Below are positions 26,970 through 36,073 of a stretch of 64,000 nt of DNA, in pieces. The notes under the pieces are model-generated. The model ran no database searches and had not been told where the DNA came from. It saw only the letters and a list, made by a program, of their open reading frames with translations. A program made the translations under genes and the position numbers. The DNA is from Rhizobiaceae bacterium (GTDB lineage Bacteria; Pseudomonadota; Alphaproteobacteria; Rhizobiales; Rhizobiaceae), in the NCBI GenBank assembly GCA_014238155.1, contig JABABQ010000032.1, forward strand, positions 1 through 64,000, written 5' to 3'. The stretch's first letter is position 1; each line of letters starts with the position of its first letter.

Positions 26970-27101
26970 GGTTTCAACGTCCTGAACGCCTGTTTCTTGG
27001 CATTTGCTTGGCGAGACGTGCTGCAGGACCGGCCCCATGGCAAGGTGAATCCACATACTCATGGCTAGTTTAAGTATAATCGAAATCAAACTTCGATTTT
27101 C

Positions 27102-28085
27102 TCAAACTGCATCATCATCAAAAACATGCACATGAGCTGGCAGCGTAATTTCGCCTTCGCCCTGATGAAAAACGTCGCGCAAACATTTTCGCAAATCTGT
27201 CGCTGCGCGTTCAGGCACCGTGCTCAGAATATCCTTGCGTGCATAGAGCGACACGTTTCGGCTGAAGTTCGGCATTGGCAATTTGTAAAAGCGGAATTTG
27301 TGAAGCGTATCCCGACGGTGGGAAAGCGTTCCATGCACCGCCGACGCCGTGCTGATTGCCCACCCCCCGGTGGCAGTTACCATTGAGAACAGGGTCTGGT
27401 TGGAGGAGAACTCATGGACTTTTGGCGGCACAAATTTTATCCGGCGCAATTGTGCTTCAACCTGGCGCCCCATGTGCTGTTCGCGCGCATAGCGCACCAT
27501 TGGATAGTTGATCAAATCGGCAAGCTCAGGATTGGCCGGAACGTTTGGACTGGTCACCAACATATATGGATCGCGCATCAGGGGGTGTTCCTCGATCCAG
27601 TCGACAGGGTCCATCGCATCAACCGCCACAATCAGATCGGTGGCACGGCTGTTGAGGATCGAAAAATTTTCATGACTCGGTCCGCTTTTGACGACAAACC
27701 GGGAATTGGGAAATGCCTCACTCAACGACGTCAGCCAACGCGGCATGATGTGGTTGTCAAAATCTTCCACCACAGCCATGCGCAGCGTGAAGTGCGGCGA
27801 TTCCTGTCTTGTGGTCAGTTCAGTAATCGCTCCATCGACCTCGTCCAAAATACGCAACGCCCGCTGGCGAAACAGGTGCCCGGCTTCGGTCAGTGCAAAT
27901 CGCTGGGCGCTGCGCTCTACGAGGCGTGTGTTGAGTGCTTTTTCCAGGTTGGACAATTGCAAAGAGACTGCCGAAACGCTGGCCCCTAGACGATGAGCCC
28001 CCCGCGAAACAGACCCTTCTTCCACCACCGCAATAAAGGCCTCAATCGCCCGAAACGAAAGCTTTCCGCTGCCCTTATCCATCAT
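27102..28085 (-). CDS. LysR-family transcriptional regulator
   Basis: A 327-residue LysR protein. The N-terminal helix-turn-helix (SFRAIEAFIAVVEEGSVSRG, LGASVSAVSLQLSNLEKAL) is followed by a periplasmic-binding-like effector domain from about residue 95. It sits between the GcvT-type dehydrogenase (same strand) and the MttB-type methyltransferase (divergent, 118 bases from start to start), the standard position for a LysR controlling both. The start may be at 28085 or 28082. The promoter contains the AT-rich TTGTTTTGAATTTTTCAAAAC region with imperfect dyad symmetry. Confidence 0.88.
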   Translation of the reverse strand: MMDKGSGKLSFRAIEAFIAVVEEGSVSRGAHRLGASVSAVSLQLSNLEKALNTRLVERSAQRFALTEAGHLFRQRALRILDEVDGAITELTTRQESPHFTLRMAVVEDFDNHIMPRWLTSLSEAFPNSRFVVKSGPSHENFSILNSRATDLIVAVDAMDPVDWIEEHPLMRDPYMLVTSPNVPANPELADLINYPMVRYAREQHMGRQVEAQLRRIKFVPPKVHEFSSNQTLFSMVTATGGWAISTASAVHGTLSHRRDTLHKFRFYKLPMPNFSRNVSLYARKDILSTVPERAATDLRKCLRDVFHQGEGEITLPAHVHVFDDDAV

Positions 28086-28203
28086 GATTTACTCAAATAT
28101 TGTTTTGAATTTTTCAAAACAACGCATAATGGCTTGTGTCTGGGTCGGGCAAGAACAAAATGACCATCCAGCGACAAAACGAACAGTGCAAGTTGAGAGC
28201 ACA

Positions 28204-29724
28204 ATGAGAAAAAGTGGCAGATCAGGTGGACGGGCCTCACGGGTGGCAGCCCGCACCGCCGCTGTTTCCGAAATAAACCCCTGCCCTCCGGGTCAGGTCG
28301 GCGGCCAGTACCGGCCACTCAACGACCATGATTTGAAGCGCGTGATCGATACAGCTTTCAAAATTCTGTCGGATATCGGCATGTCGGAAGTTCCTGAAAA
28401 CTTTCAGTCGATTGCATTGCAAAAAGGTGCCGCCCTGAACCAACTAGGGCGGCTGACATTTTCCCGCGACTTGATGGAAGATATTATCGACGGCGCCGCC
28501 AAAAGCTTCATTTATCACGGTCGCGATTCAAAACACGATTTCGAACTTGGTGGCGACAGGGTCTATTTCGGTACTGGCGGTGCAGCGGTGCAAACGCTCG
28601 ATCTGCAAACTGGTGCTTACCGACCATCAACGCTGGCAGACCTTGCGGATTTCACCCGTCTCATTGATACGCTGGAAAATGTCAGCTGGTTTACGCGCTG
28701 CTGCGTGGCAACCGATGTGCCAGAACTAATTGATCTCGATGTCAACACGGCCTATGCGCTGTTGCGCGGCACTACCAAACCCGTTGGCACCAGCTTCACA
28801 ATTGCCGAGACCGTTGATCCCATCATTGACATGTTTGATACGGCACTGGGTGGTGAGGGCAGGTTTGTCAAACGCCCGTTTTGCAAGGCGCATATTTCGC
28901 CTGTGATCTCGCCGCTGAGATACGGAGAAGATGCAGTGGAGGTTACGCAGGCCTGTATTCGTCGACGGGTGCCAATCAATTCCATTATTGCCGCCCAGTC
29001 CGGTGCCACCGCTCCTGCACCACTAGCTGGCATGTTGGCGATGACGACCGCGGAAACCCTGGCCGGGCTTGCACTGGTCAACCTGCTGGAGCCCGGCTAT
29101 CCGATGATATTTTCCAATTGGCCGCTGGTGATTGACCTTCGCACGGGCGCATTTTGTGGCGGCGGCGGTGAAATCTCGATCCTCAATGCTGCGTCAGCGC
29201 AAATATCCAACCATCTGGGCCTGCCATCGGGTGTGGCCAGCTCGATGGCGGATGCAAAATCGGTCGACGCGCAAATGGGATCGGAAAAAGCCATGAGCGC
29301 TGTTGCTGCAGGTCTTGCCGGGGCCAATATGGTCTATGAATCGTCCGGCATGATGGCAAGCCTGCTGGGTGCGTCATTTGAAGCCTTCATCATCGATAAC
29401 GAAATGCTCAATCATGTCCACCGGATGATACGCGGCATTGAGGTGACCGACGAGACACTGGGATTTGAAACCATCCTTGAAACCGTCACAGGTGAAGGCC
29501 ACTTTCTTGGCTCCAACCAGACAATGGGCGCCATGCATCGTGACTATTATTACCCGGACCTTGCCAATCGCGACGATCCGCGCACCTGGGAGCAAAAGGG
29601 CAAAGAAGACATCTGGCAGACGGCCAATCAAAGAGCCGTGGACGTGCTTGCCCAACATCATCCAGACTATCTCAGCAGCGCTGCTGATCAGAAAATCAGA
29701 CAGGCAATGAATATCCTGCTTTGA
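28204..29724 (+). CDS. MttB-family (non-pyrrolysine) corrinoid methyltransferase
   Basis: A 506-residue protein of the trimethylamine methyltransferase (MttB) superfamily. Typical stretches are SDIGMSEVPENFQSIALQKG, VYFGTGGAAVQTLD, KAHISPVISPLRYG, GATAPAPLAGMLAM and ESSGMMASLLGASFEAFIID. No in-frame amber codon is present, so it is a non-pyrrolysine member such as the glycine betaine:corrinoid methyltransferases. The frame is open from 28084, but the ATG at 28204 has GAGAG upstream and leaves room for the divergent promoter. No corrinoid protein gene is adjacent. Paired with the GcvT-type dehydrogenase across LysR it suggests stepwise demethylation of a quaternary or tertiary amine. Confidence 0.87.
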   Translation: MRKSGRSGGRASRVAARTAAVSEINPCPPGQVGGQYRPLNDHDLKRVIDTAFKILSDIGMSEVPENFQSIALQKGAALNQLGRLTFSRDLMEDIIDGAAKSFIYHGRDSKHDFELGGDRVYFGTGGAAVQTLDLQTGAYRPSTLADLADFTRLIDTLENVSWFTRCCVATDVPELIDLDVNTAYALLRGTTKPVGTSFTIAETVDPIIDMFDTALGGEGRFVKRPFCKAHISPVISPLRYGEDAVEVTQACIRRRVPINSIIAAQSGATAPAPLAGMLAMTTAETLAGLALVNLLEPGYPMIFSNWPLVIDLRTGAFCGGGGEISILNAASAQISNHLGLPSGVASSMADAKSVDAQMGSEKAMSAVAAGLAGANMVYESSGMMASLLGASFEAFIIDNEMLNHVHRMIRGIEVTDETLGFETILETVTGEGHFLGSNQTMGAMHRDYYYPDLANRDDPRTWEQKGKEDIWQTANQRAVDVLAQHHPDYLSSAADQKIRQAMNILL

Positions 29725-29800
29725 CAATAGCAATTTACTTTGGAATCTGATCGAAATAAGTTTCCGGGCTGGGGCGCATGATCAGGGATTTGGAAGAACA

Positions 29801-30721
29801 ATGCAGCAGGTGGATCACAAATCAATAATTGCGAGCCTTTCCGCCGAGCAACGGACCAGGCTGCTGGAACGTTCGGACTCGATCGGACTAAAACATCTCG
29901 CTCTGCATCTGGGAGCGATCACAACAGGCGCGACGCTGATCGCCTTGCAAGTGCCGTTTCAACCGTTGATCCTGCTTCTTCAGGGTATCCTGATTGTCTT
30001 TCTGTTCACCCTGCTGCATGAGACTGTTCACCGTACTCCGTTCGCCAGCGACAAGTTAAACCTGTGGTCGGGGCGGATATGTGGGTTCTTGGTATTTCTT
30101 GGCCCGGAATGGTTTCGCTATTTTCATTTCGCCCATCACCGTTTTACCCACGATCCCGACAAGGACCCCGAACTGGCAAGTCCCAAACCATCAACACCAT
30201 TGCAATATCTGACATATCTTTCGGGAATTCCGGAAACCATTCAGCGCTTTCGCACGCTGTTTCATAATGCGTTTTTCGCCAATTTCGACGCATTTGTCCC
30301 TGCCAAGGGCAAGGCCAAGGTGATGCGCGAAGCGCGGACCCAATTGGGACTCTATCTGACATTGCTGATTATCAGCATCGGATTTGGAACAACGCTGCTT
30401 ATCTGGGTCTGGTTGGTTCCGGTACTCCTGGGCGGACCATTTTTGCGCGGCTATTTACTAGCCGAACATGCCCGCTGCCCGCATGTGGCTTCAATGCTTG
30501 AAAACACCCGCACAACATTCACCAACCCCCTGATGCGGCTACTGGCCTGGAACATGCCATATCACATCGAGCATCACGCTTATCCGGCGGTGCCGTTTCA
30601 TAAACTGCAAGAGTTTCACCAGTTCACTAAATCCCACAGCCAGGATTTGCAAAACGGTTATTTGCGGTTCAATCACGCCTACCTTACAGATAGTTGGTCG
30701 GGCAAACTGGACGTCGACTGA
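29801..30721 (+). CDS. Membrane fatty-acid desaturase family protein
   Basis: A 306-residue integral membrane di-iron enzyme. All three histidine boxes are present: HETVH at 73-77, HFAHH at 109-113 and HIEHH at 255-259, with hydrophobic helix pairs between them. GGAAG is a good ribosome site. This superfamily also includes beta-carotene hydroxylases/ketolases and alkane hydroxylases. The third box HIEHH followed by YPAVPFHKL fits fatty-acid or carotenoid-type desaturases. No electron donor gene is linked. Same direction as the TPR gene, 57 bases before it. Confidence 0.87.
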   Translation: MQQVDHKSIIASLSAEQRTRLLERSDSIGLKHLALHLGAITTGATLIALQVPFQPLILLLQGILIVFLFTLLHETVHRTPFASDKLNLWSGRICGFLVFLGPEWFRYFHFAHHRFTHDPDKDPELASPKPSTPLQYLTYLSGIPETIQRFRTLFHNAFFANFDAFVPAKGKAKVMREARTQLGLYLTLLIISIGFGTTLLIWVWLVPVLLGGPFLRGYLLAEHARCPHVASMLENTRTTFTNPLMRLLAWNMPYHIEHHAYPAVPFHKLQEFHQFTKSHSQDLQNGYLRFNHAYLTDSWSGKLDVD

Positions 30722-30778
30722 ATTCCCGTCGAGCCAGTGGAAAACACCCTGAACTGATCAGAATTGCGGAGACAAATC

Positions 30779-32449
30779 GTGGATCGATTCAATCTGGGCA
30801 AGTACGGAAGAGAAATATCGACCCAGTCCCAACAGGTACAGTTCTGGTTCGATATGGGCCTCAACTGGTGCTATGGTTTCAACCATGAAGAAGGGGTGAA
30901 GTGCTTTGAAAAGGCACTGGAATTCGATCCACATTGCGTCATGGCCCATTGGGGCGCGGCCTATGGAACCGGACCGTTTTACAACAATGTCTGGCGGCAA
31001 TTCAGCCGACAGGAAGCGGATACTGCAACCCGGTATTGTTTCAATCACATTCTAAGCGCACGCCAACACTGCGACCATGCCTCTGCGTGGGAAAACGATC
31101 TTGTTGAAGCGCTGGCGATGCGCTTTCAAAAACCCTACGGGGTATCGGGCGGTGAATTCGACCAGTGGGATGACGCATATGCTGACGCGATGCGCAAAGT
31201 CCATCAAAAACATCTCGATGATCATGACGTCATGGCACTGTTTGCCGAGGCAATGATGACCCGCACGCCATGGAAATTGTGGGATGTGAAAAGCGGCCAA
31301 CCCGCGCAAGGGTCCGATGCACTGGAAATCCTTAAAATTGTCGAGCGTTCAATCGAGCTGAAAGATCAAGCAGGTGAGCCACAGCATCCGGCTATTCTTC
31401 ATCTGCACATTCACGCGACCGAAATGTCAAATGAACCCGAACAGGCAATGCGTTCTGCCGATATATTGGGAACATTATGCCCCGATGCAGGACACATGAA
31501 TCACATGCCCGGACACGTCTATGTTCTGTGCGGAGACTACACGAAAGCCAAGACCGCGAGCGAAAAGTCCATTGTGGCCGACAATAAATATGTCGATTAT
31601 GCCGGGGCGTTCAATTTCTACACCGCTGCCCGGGCCCATGATCTGCATCTGATGATGTATACCTGCATGTTTTTAGGGCAGTACAAACCTGCCATCGCTG
31701 CGGCGGAACAGATGTGCGCAACCCTCACAAGGGAAGTTTTAAGCGTCAGGGATCGCCCCCAGCTCGCCATCACCATGGAGGGCTATTATTCCATGAAAAT
31801 GCATGTGTTGGTGCGATTTGGTCGCTGGCAAAATATTGTTGAGGAACCGATGCCGGATGATCCGCAGCTCTATTGCGTATCCACAGCCATGCATCATTAC
31901 GCCAAAGGAGTAGCGCATGCGTCGCTAAAAAATTTTGAGGCGGCAGACCGAGAGAGAGCAGCGTTTTATCGGGCCGTTGAAAACATTCCCGCAGACCGAA
32001 AGTTTTTTAACAATGACGCCCGTTCAACGCTTGCAGTTGGTGAAATGATGCTGGAGGGCGAGCTTGAATACCACCGGGGCAATTACCAATTGGCCTTTCA
32101 ACATCTGCGCGAGAGCGTCAGTCGAGACGACAATCTTGAATATACCGAGCCCTGGGCGTGGATGCATCCGCCACGTCACGCGCTGGCGGCATTGCTGCTG
32201 GAGCAAGGTCAGTTTGAAGAGGCCGAAACCATTTACCGCGCCGACCTCGGCCTGGACAAAGTGTTGCAACGATGTGCCCAACATCCCAACAACGTATGGT
32301 CGCTGCATGGGCTGGTCGAATGTATGCGCCAGCGCGGTGAGCAGCAGGAATTGCCGACAATGGAAATCAAACTGGAAGCGGCTCTGGCCAGAACAGATCT
32401 GACGATTACCTCGTCGTGTATGTGCCGGCAAAATTCATTGGGCCGCTGA
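30779..32449 (+). CDS. TPR-repeat protein
   Basis: A 556-residue cytosolic protein composed largely of helical repeats. TPR-like units are recognisable near FEKALEFDPHCVMAHWGAAY, in the 230-260 region and at the end (ALAALLLEQGQFEEAETIY). There is no signal peptide or catalytic domain. Start: TTG 30764 is possible, but GTG 30779 (MDRFNLGKYG) has a CGGAGA ribosome site at the right distance. Function is unknown; this full-length TPR architecture is widespread but poorly characterised. Probably cotranscribed with the desaturase. It ends 4 bases from the convergent metalloprotease-like gene. Confidence 0.75.
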   Translation: MDRFNLGKYGREISTQSQQVQFWFDMGLNWCYGFNHEEGVKCFEKALEFDPHCVMAHWGAAYGTGPFYNNVWRQFSRQEADTATRYCFNHILSARQHCDHASAWENDLVEALAMRFQKPYGVSGGEFDQWDDAYADAMRKVHQKHLDDHDVMALFAEAMMTRTPWKLWDVKSGQPAQGSDALEILKIVERSIELKDQAGEPQHPAILHLHIHATEMSNEPEQAMRSADILGTLCPDAGHMNHMPGHVYVLCGDYTKAKTASEKSIVADNKYVDYAGAFNFYTAARAHDLHLMMYTCMFLGQYKPAIAAAEQMCATLTREVLSVRDRPQLAITMEGYYSMKMHVLVRFGRWQNIVEEPMPDDPQLYCVSTAMHHYAKGVAHASLKNFEAADRERAAFYRAVENIPADRKFFNNDARSTLAVGEMMLEGELEYHRGNYQLAFQHLRESVSRDDNLEYTEPWAWMHPPRHALAALLLEQGQFEEAETIYRADLGLDKVLQRCAQHPNNVWSLHGLVECMRQRGEQQELPTMEIKLEAALARTDLTITSSCMCRQNSLGR

Positions 32450-32452
32450 CAT

Positions 32453-33196
32453 TCATTGCGGAATTTCAAGTTGATAGAAAGCCGCTGCCGATTCAGGTAT
32501 TTGGTTGAATCGCGTGTCAAATATGGCCTGCATTTCCCGGCGTGCCAGTCTCTTTTGCAGGTCTGAGGCGTTGGAATAATGCCGCACCAGATGCAAGAAA
32601 TGGATGTTGAAATTGTAGGCGCCGCCAAGTTGCGGTTTTTCAAGCAAGACCGCATCACATGAATTCGACGACTCTCTCAGGCAGGGCACATGGGTATTTA
32701 TTCCTTCCTCAAGATGCCGCATTTCATGCATCAGGATGCCCGCAACCCGCACTGGGTTGTTGTCGGCCAATACCAGGTTGTTCAGTATGATTTTACGACT
32801 TTCGAAAACTGTCTTTCCGGCACGGGAAAACAATAGGTCATGGTCCAGCACAGGAGATTGCCGCTTCAACCTTTGGTAAAAATCACCTTTGCGTTTCGAA
32901 CCGACAGTTTGTTCAGTGTCCAGACCGTCAAGAAACTGCAACGCTCGAACCAGCCCTGATACAATCGAGGGACATTCAAATTCTGCACGGTTCCAGGCTT
33001 TCGAATAGTCAAACTCCGTTTGATATTTGTCCTGCCACAGCTTGTTTAACTGCCCGCATTGACCGTCGAACAGAGATAGGTCGAGCCTTACGGGCAGCAC
33101 GAATATTACAAAAACCATCACAAGAATCGCGCCAAGCAGGCAAAGAGATTGCATTTCGGATCGACTACTTTTCTGGCGGGCTCGCGGATCAAACAT
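32453..33196 (-). CDS. Membrane-anchored protein with HExxH zinc-site motif
   Basis: A 247-residue protein with one hydrophobic anchor near residues 17-37 (SLCLLGAILVMVFVIFVLPV) and a probable periplasmic remainder. The stretch VAGILMHEMRHLEEG has the gluzincin-type HExxH motif (H157, E158, H161), with glutamates at 163-164 close to where a third ligand might lie. Cysteines at 47, 75, 172 and 180 could form disulfides, consistent with export. No family is recognised. It follows the XRE gene by 59 bases on the same strand, so they may be cotranscribed. Protease activity is a prediction from the motif only. Confidence 0.65.
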   Translation of the reverse strand: MFDPRARQKSSRSEMQSLCLLGAILVMVFVIFVLPVRLDLSLFDGQCGQLNKLWQDKYQTEFDYSKAWNRAEFECPSIVSGLVRALQFLDGLDTEQTVGSKRKGDFYQRLKRQSPVLDHDLLFSRAGKTVFESRKIILNNLVLADNNPVRVAGILMHEMRHLEEGINTHVPCLRESSNSCDAVLLEKPQLGGAYNFNIHFLHLVRHYSNASDLQKRLARREMQAIFDTRFNQIPESAAAFYQLEIPQ

Positions 33197-33255
33197 GGAT
33201 TGAGTCTCGCTGGTTTAAGTCGACACTACAAGCAACCAACGAACCCAGGCGCTGC

Positions 33256-34104
33256 TCAGCTATACGCCTTGATCAGTTTAGCGATGTGATCCGATACGCC
33301 GCGCGCATCCACTTCAGCCGCCCGCACCAGGGCGTCAAAATGATCGCTCAGAGACCGAACGCGCTGACCCTCGCGGAAAGCCAAATAGAACTGGCCAACA
33401 TAGATGACCGCCAGATTTGGACCGAACACCGTCACCGGCGCGCTGAATATTGTCCGCGCATTAAACACAAACAATCGCAGCCGGGGATACATGCTTTCAC
33501 AAATATCAGCGATGAAATTCAATTGTTCGTGACGTATCTGTCGGTTAACGCCTGCATAATAGGCCGATCCGGACGCGCAGGCTTCCAATTCGTGCAACGG
33601 TAGAGCAATTTCATAATCTGACGCTCCAGATTCTAGCCATTCCATCTGATCGCGCATTGCATCAATTGCCTGGTCCAGCCCGAGGTTGCGTTGAGACGAA
33701 TATTCCCAGTCCAACATTCCCTCGGTCTTTAATATGTCCGGCAGGGTGGCGGGCACGTGGCGAATTTTGTACCCAGTAGATTCACGATGCCATTCGAGCA
33801 ATTGTGAATCAGCTGAGCTGCGCTCCGCCGGACTCATCGACATGGCAGCGGCGACAATGTCGCCGGGCCTTTCCGGTCGGTTGGTCAATCCCAGAAGCCA
33901 GTCACTGCTCACTCGAAGCACCGCCGCAGCATCAGCAGCCAATTGCGCATTGGGCAGACGCGGCAGATCGTCTTTGAGCAGTTGACCTATGGTCGAGCGG
34001 TCCACTCCGGTGCGACGAGCCAGTGCGGAACGCGACATCTGACCGCGATCCATCGCCAGCATTAGGCGTTTTCTGAAAATATCCGACCGGTCACGTTTAT
34101 CCAT
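33256..34104 (-). CDS. XRE-family transcriptional regulator with large C-terminal domain
   Basis: A 282-residue protein. The N-terminal helix-turn-helix is seen as MSRSALARRTGVDRSTIGQLL (residues about 23-43), followed by a Cro-type extension ending SSDWLLGLTNRP. The remaining 180 residues form an alpha/beta domain of unknown kind with no recognised sensor motif. It starts at ATG 34104 and is divergent from the DUF2061 gene. The downstream gene codes for the HExxH membrane protein. A regulator-protease pairing like ImmR/ImmA is conceivable but would need a different mechanism, because the protease here is membrane-anchored. Confidence 0.78.
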   Translation of the reverse strand: MDKRDRSDIFRKRLMLAMDRGQMSRSALARRTGVDRSTIGQLLKDDLPRLPNAQLAADAAAVLRVSSDWLLGLTNRPERPGDIVAAAMSMSPAERSSADSQLLEWHRESTGYKIRHVPATLPDILKTEGMLDWEYSSQRNLGLDQAIDAMRDQMEWLESGASDYEIALPLHELEACASGSAYYAGVNRQIRHEQLNFIADICESMYPRLRLFVFNARTIFSAPVTVFGPNLAVIYVGQFYLAFREGQRVRSLSDHFDALVRAAEVDARGVSDHIAKLIKAYS

Positions 34105-34224
34105 AAAAATACACTTTGCAGATTTTTATCACCAACTTGGATATTAAGCAGCGAATATACAGAATGTCCAGTCGACCACTTTGGGCATAGTTGTGAGACA
34201 AGGAAACCAAAACGAGGCCATCAC

Positions 34225-34437
34225 ATGGACACGCCAAAGAGAATGATCTGCAAATCCGTCACCTGGCAAATCGCCGGTTTCTTTTCAATGATGCTCATCG
34301 GATTTGTGTTCACCGGTTCGCTGACTGCCAGCGGTGGCATAGCGGTCGCTGGATCAATCGCCGGCTTTACAAGTTATTTTATCCACGAAATGATCTGGTC
34401 AAAAATCCATTGGGGACGCAGAGCAATGGGCCTATAA
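34225..34437 (+). CDS. DUF2061 small membrane protein
   Basis: A 70-residue protein with two hydrophobic helices. It has the DUF2061 pattern: basic start with KSVTWQIAGFF, then YFIHEMIWSKIHWGRR at the end. GAGG lies upstream of the ATG. Function of the family is unknown. The gene stands alone, divergent from the XRE regulator and convergent with a LysR gene. Confidence 0.82.
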   Translation: MDTPKRMICKSVTWQIAGFFSMMLIGFVFTGSLTASGGIAVAGSIAGFTSYFIHEMIWSKIHWGRRAMGL

Positions 34438-34479
34438 TCAATGGCTTTGAACGAAATGCGCAACAACCCATGCGGCCTC

Positions 34480-35385
34480 TTAATCGGAGTTGCCCTCAAG
34501 AAGCGATTGCTGAGCGCGCAATTGGCGACCCACAAAGGAGGTAAATGCTCTGACCTTTGCTGCCTTGCGCACGTCCGGATGGGTCAATACCCAGAGGTTC
34601 GTCTCCATATCAACAATCACAGATGACACCCTTTCCACGCCAGGCTCTGGATCACCCAGACAACAGGGCAATGTCGCAAGCCCCGTTGCGCTGCGTGCCA
34701 ATGAACGCAACGCCACAAATGTGTCGGCGGTTGTTTTGATCCTATCGGGAGGAATATGCGTGCCAATCCACTGGGCAGCAGGAGACCGGGACAACGTATC
34801 TCCCAAACCAATCCAGGGCATTTGCGTCAACTCCTCCAATGCGGGTGTTTTGCCCAGACCGGCGATTAAATCGTGGTGACCATAGACCGCAAAAGCAACG
34901 CCCGAGACCCGTTGGCAAATCAGATTTTCCGGCGGGTTTATCGACGCCCGAACCGCCACATGAGCATCTTGACGGGACAAATTGAGTCGGCTGGTCGTCA
35001 CCATCGTGTCAATGCGGATTTGCGGGTGCAGAGCGCAGAACTCACCAATAATGTCGGCCATGACGGCTTCCAAAAAGCTGTCGGTAGTTGTTACTGCAAT
35101 AGTACCTTCCAAACGCAGATCGTGGCCGGTAATACGGCGATCAATCTCGCTGACCCCGTCCTGAAGTTCCCTGGCCAACTTGACAATCGCTTCGCATTCA
35201 AGCGTTGGCGTATAGCCGGATGGCATTCTGTCAAACAGCTGAATGCCACGTTCTTCTTCGAATTTCGTAATTCGGCGAATGACGGTAGTGCCGTCCACAC
35301 CCAAAACCCTGGCCGCACCGACCGCAGATCCAGAATCCACCACCGCCACCACAAATCTGAAAATGTCCCAATCTAGGCTCTGCAT
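34480..35385 (-). CDS. LysR-family transcriptional regulator
   Basis: A 301-residue LysR protein: helix-turn-helix in SLDWDIFRFVVAVVDSGSAV and LGVDGTTVIRRITKFEEERG, then an effector domain from about residue 90. The frame is open to 35478, but residues before MQSLDWDIF do not look like LysR and the normal start is at 35385. It is divergent from the cytochrome c' gene (121 bases), so control of that gene is possible, although LysR regulators of cytochrome c' are not a known rule. A 14-base palindrome lies across its start codon. Confidence 0.85.
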   Translation of the reverse strand: MQSLDWDIFRFVVAVVDSGSAVGAARVLGVDGTTVIRRITKFEEERGIQLFDRMPSGYTPTLECEAIVKLARELQDGVSEIDRRITGHDLRLEGTIAVTTTDSFLEAVMADIIGEFCALHPQIRIDTMVTTSRLNLSRQDAHVAVRASINPPENLICQRVSGVAFAVYGHHDLIAGLGKTPALEELTQMPWIGLGDTLSRSPAAQWIGTHIPPDRIKTTADTFVALRSLARSATGLATLPCCLGDPEPGVERVSSVIVDMETNLWVLTHPDVRKAAKVRAFTSFVGRQLRAQQSLLEGNSD

Positions 35386-35393
35386 ATATGCAG
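35380..35393. promoter_or_regulatory. Palindrome across the lysR start codon
   Basis: CTGCATATATGCAG is a perfect 14-base palindrome containing the initiation codon of the LysR gene. It could be an autoregulatory operator. It also shares ATATGCAGAT with the MarR operator at 18687-18708, so an alternative is a third MarR-type box; chance is not excluded. Confidence 0.35.
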
Positions 35394-35506
35394 ATGGTGC
35401 CTGCATTTCGGGATATTGTCCAGCATATGTGAAGAGCCTATAATCTTGCTTTGGCTGCCTAAACGGGTGTTGCTGCAATCACAACTGGATTGAGGAGAAA
35501 TTTAAG

Positions 35507-35947
35507 ATGAAGTTGAAGATTATGTTGGCTGCGGCCGTATTGATGAGTAGTACTGGCCCCGGCATGAGTGCCGAAGACCCAATAGCCGTGCGAAAGGCAA
35601 TAATGAAGAATGTTGGTGCGGCCACTGGAGCCGGAGCCAAAATGGCCAAGGGCGAGGCAGAATTCAGCGCCGCGACTGCGGAACTGGTCTTGCGGACCAT
35701 GAATACTGCGTCTTTGGGTTTCGGCGAACTGTTTCCAGCTGGAAGTGAAACGGGTGGAAAGTCCATCGCATCTCCAAAAATCTGGGAAGATCGGGCTGGC
35801 TTCAACGCGGCGGTCGCCAAGTTTGCCTCCGATACCGCAGCTGGCATTGCCGCCAAACCTGCGGATCTCGATGCCTTCCGCGCAGCGTTTGGTGCGGCCG
35901 CATCTAATTGTAACGCCTGTCACAAGGCATATCGTATCAAACAGTAG
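35507..35947 (+). CDS. Cytochrome c' (periplasmic)
   Basis: A 146-residue exported haem protein. A Sec signal peptide (MKLKIMLAAAVLMSSTGPGMSA) is followed by a four-helix bundle sequence with an early RKAIMKNVG, and the C-terminal haem site CNACHKAYR (Cys135, Cys138, His139). This is the class II cytochrome c arrangement. Cytochrome c' binds NO and protects against nitrosative stress in several Proteobacteria. The truncated haemoglobin and NsrR-like regulator within 1.3 kb support that role here. A strong hairpin follows at 36008-36037. Confidence 0.9.
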   Translation: MKLKIMLAAAVLMSSTGPGMSAEDPIAVRKAIMKNVGAATGAGAKMAKGEAEFSAATAELVLRTMNTASLGFGELFPAGSETGGKSIASPKIWEDRAGFNAAVAKFASDTAAGIAAKPADLDAFRAAFGAAASNCNACHKAYRIKQ

Positions 35948-36007
35948 GCCAGTCTGCGGCAATCGACGCGCTTCAGGCGGCCTGCCCGCCCGAGCGCCCG
36001 GCACAAT

Positions 36008-36037
36008 CGGCAGTTTCGGATCTTCCTGAAACTGCCG
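36008..36037. terminator. Hairpin after the cytochrome c' gene
   Basis: CGGCAGTTTC and GAAACTGCCG are perfect 10-base arms around a 10-base loop. No long T-run follows on either strand (AATTCTT on the plus side, TTGTGC on the minus side), so termination may be inefficient or the hairpin may serve both convergent transcripts. Confidence 0.6.
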
Positions 36038-36073
36038 AATTCTTGCCTGACAAGCGTTGGTTCTGACGCAGGT

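Noticed and set aside
28204-29724. Pyrrolysine-containing MttB
   Set aside because: The frame has no internal amber codon, so it is a non-pyrrolysine family member.
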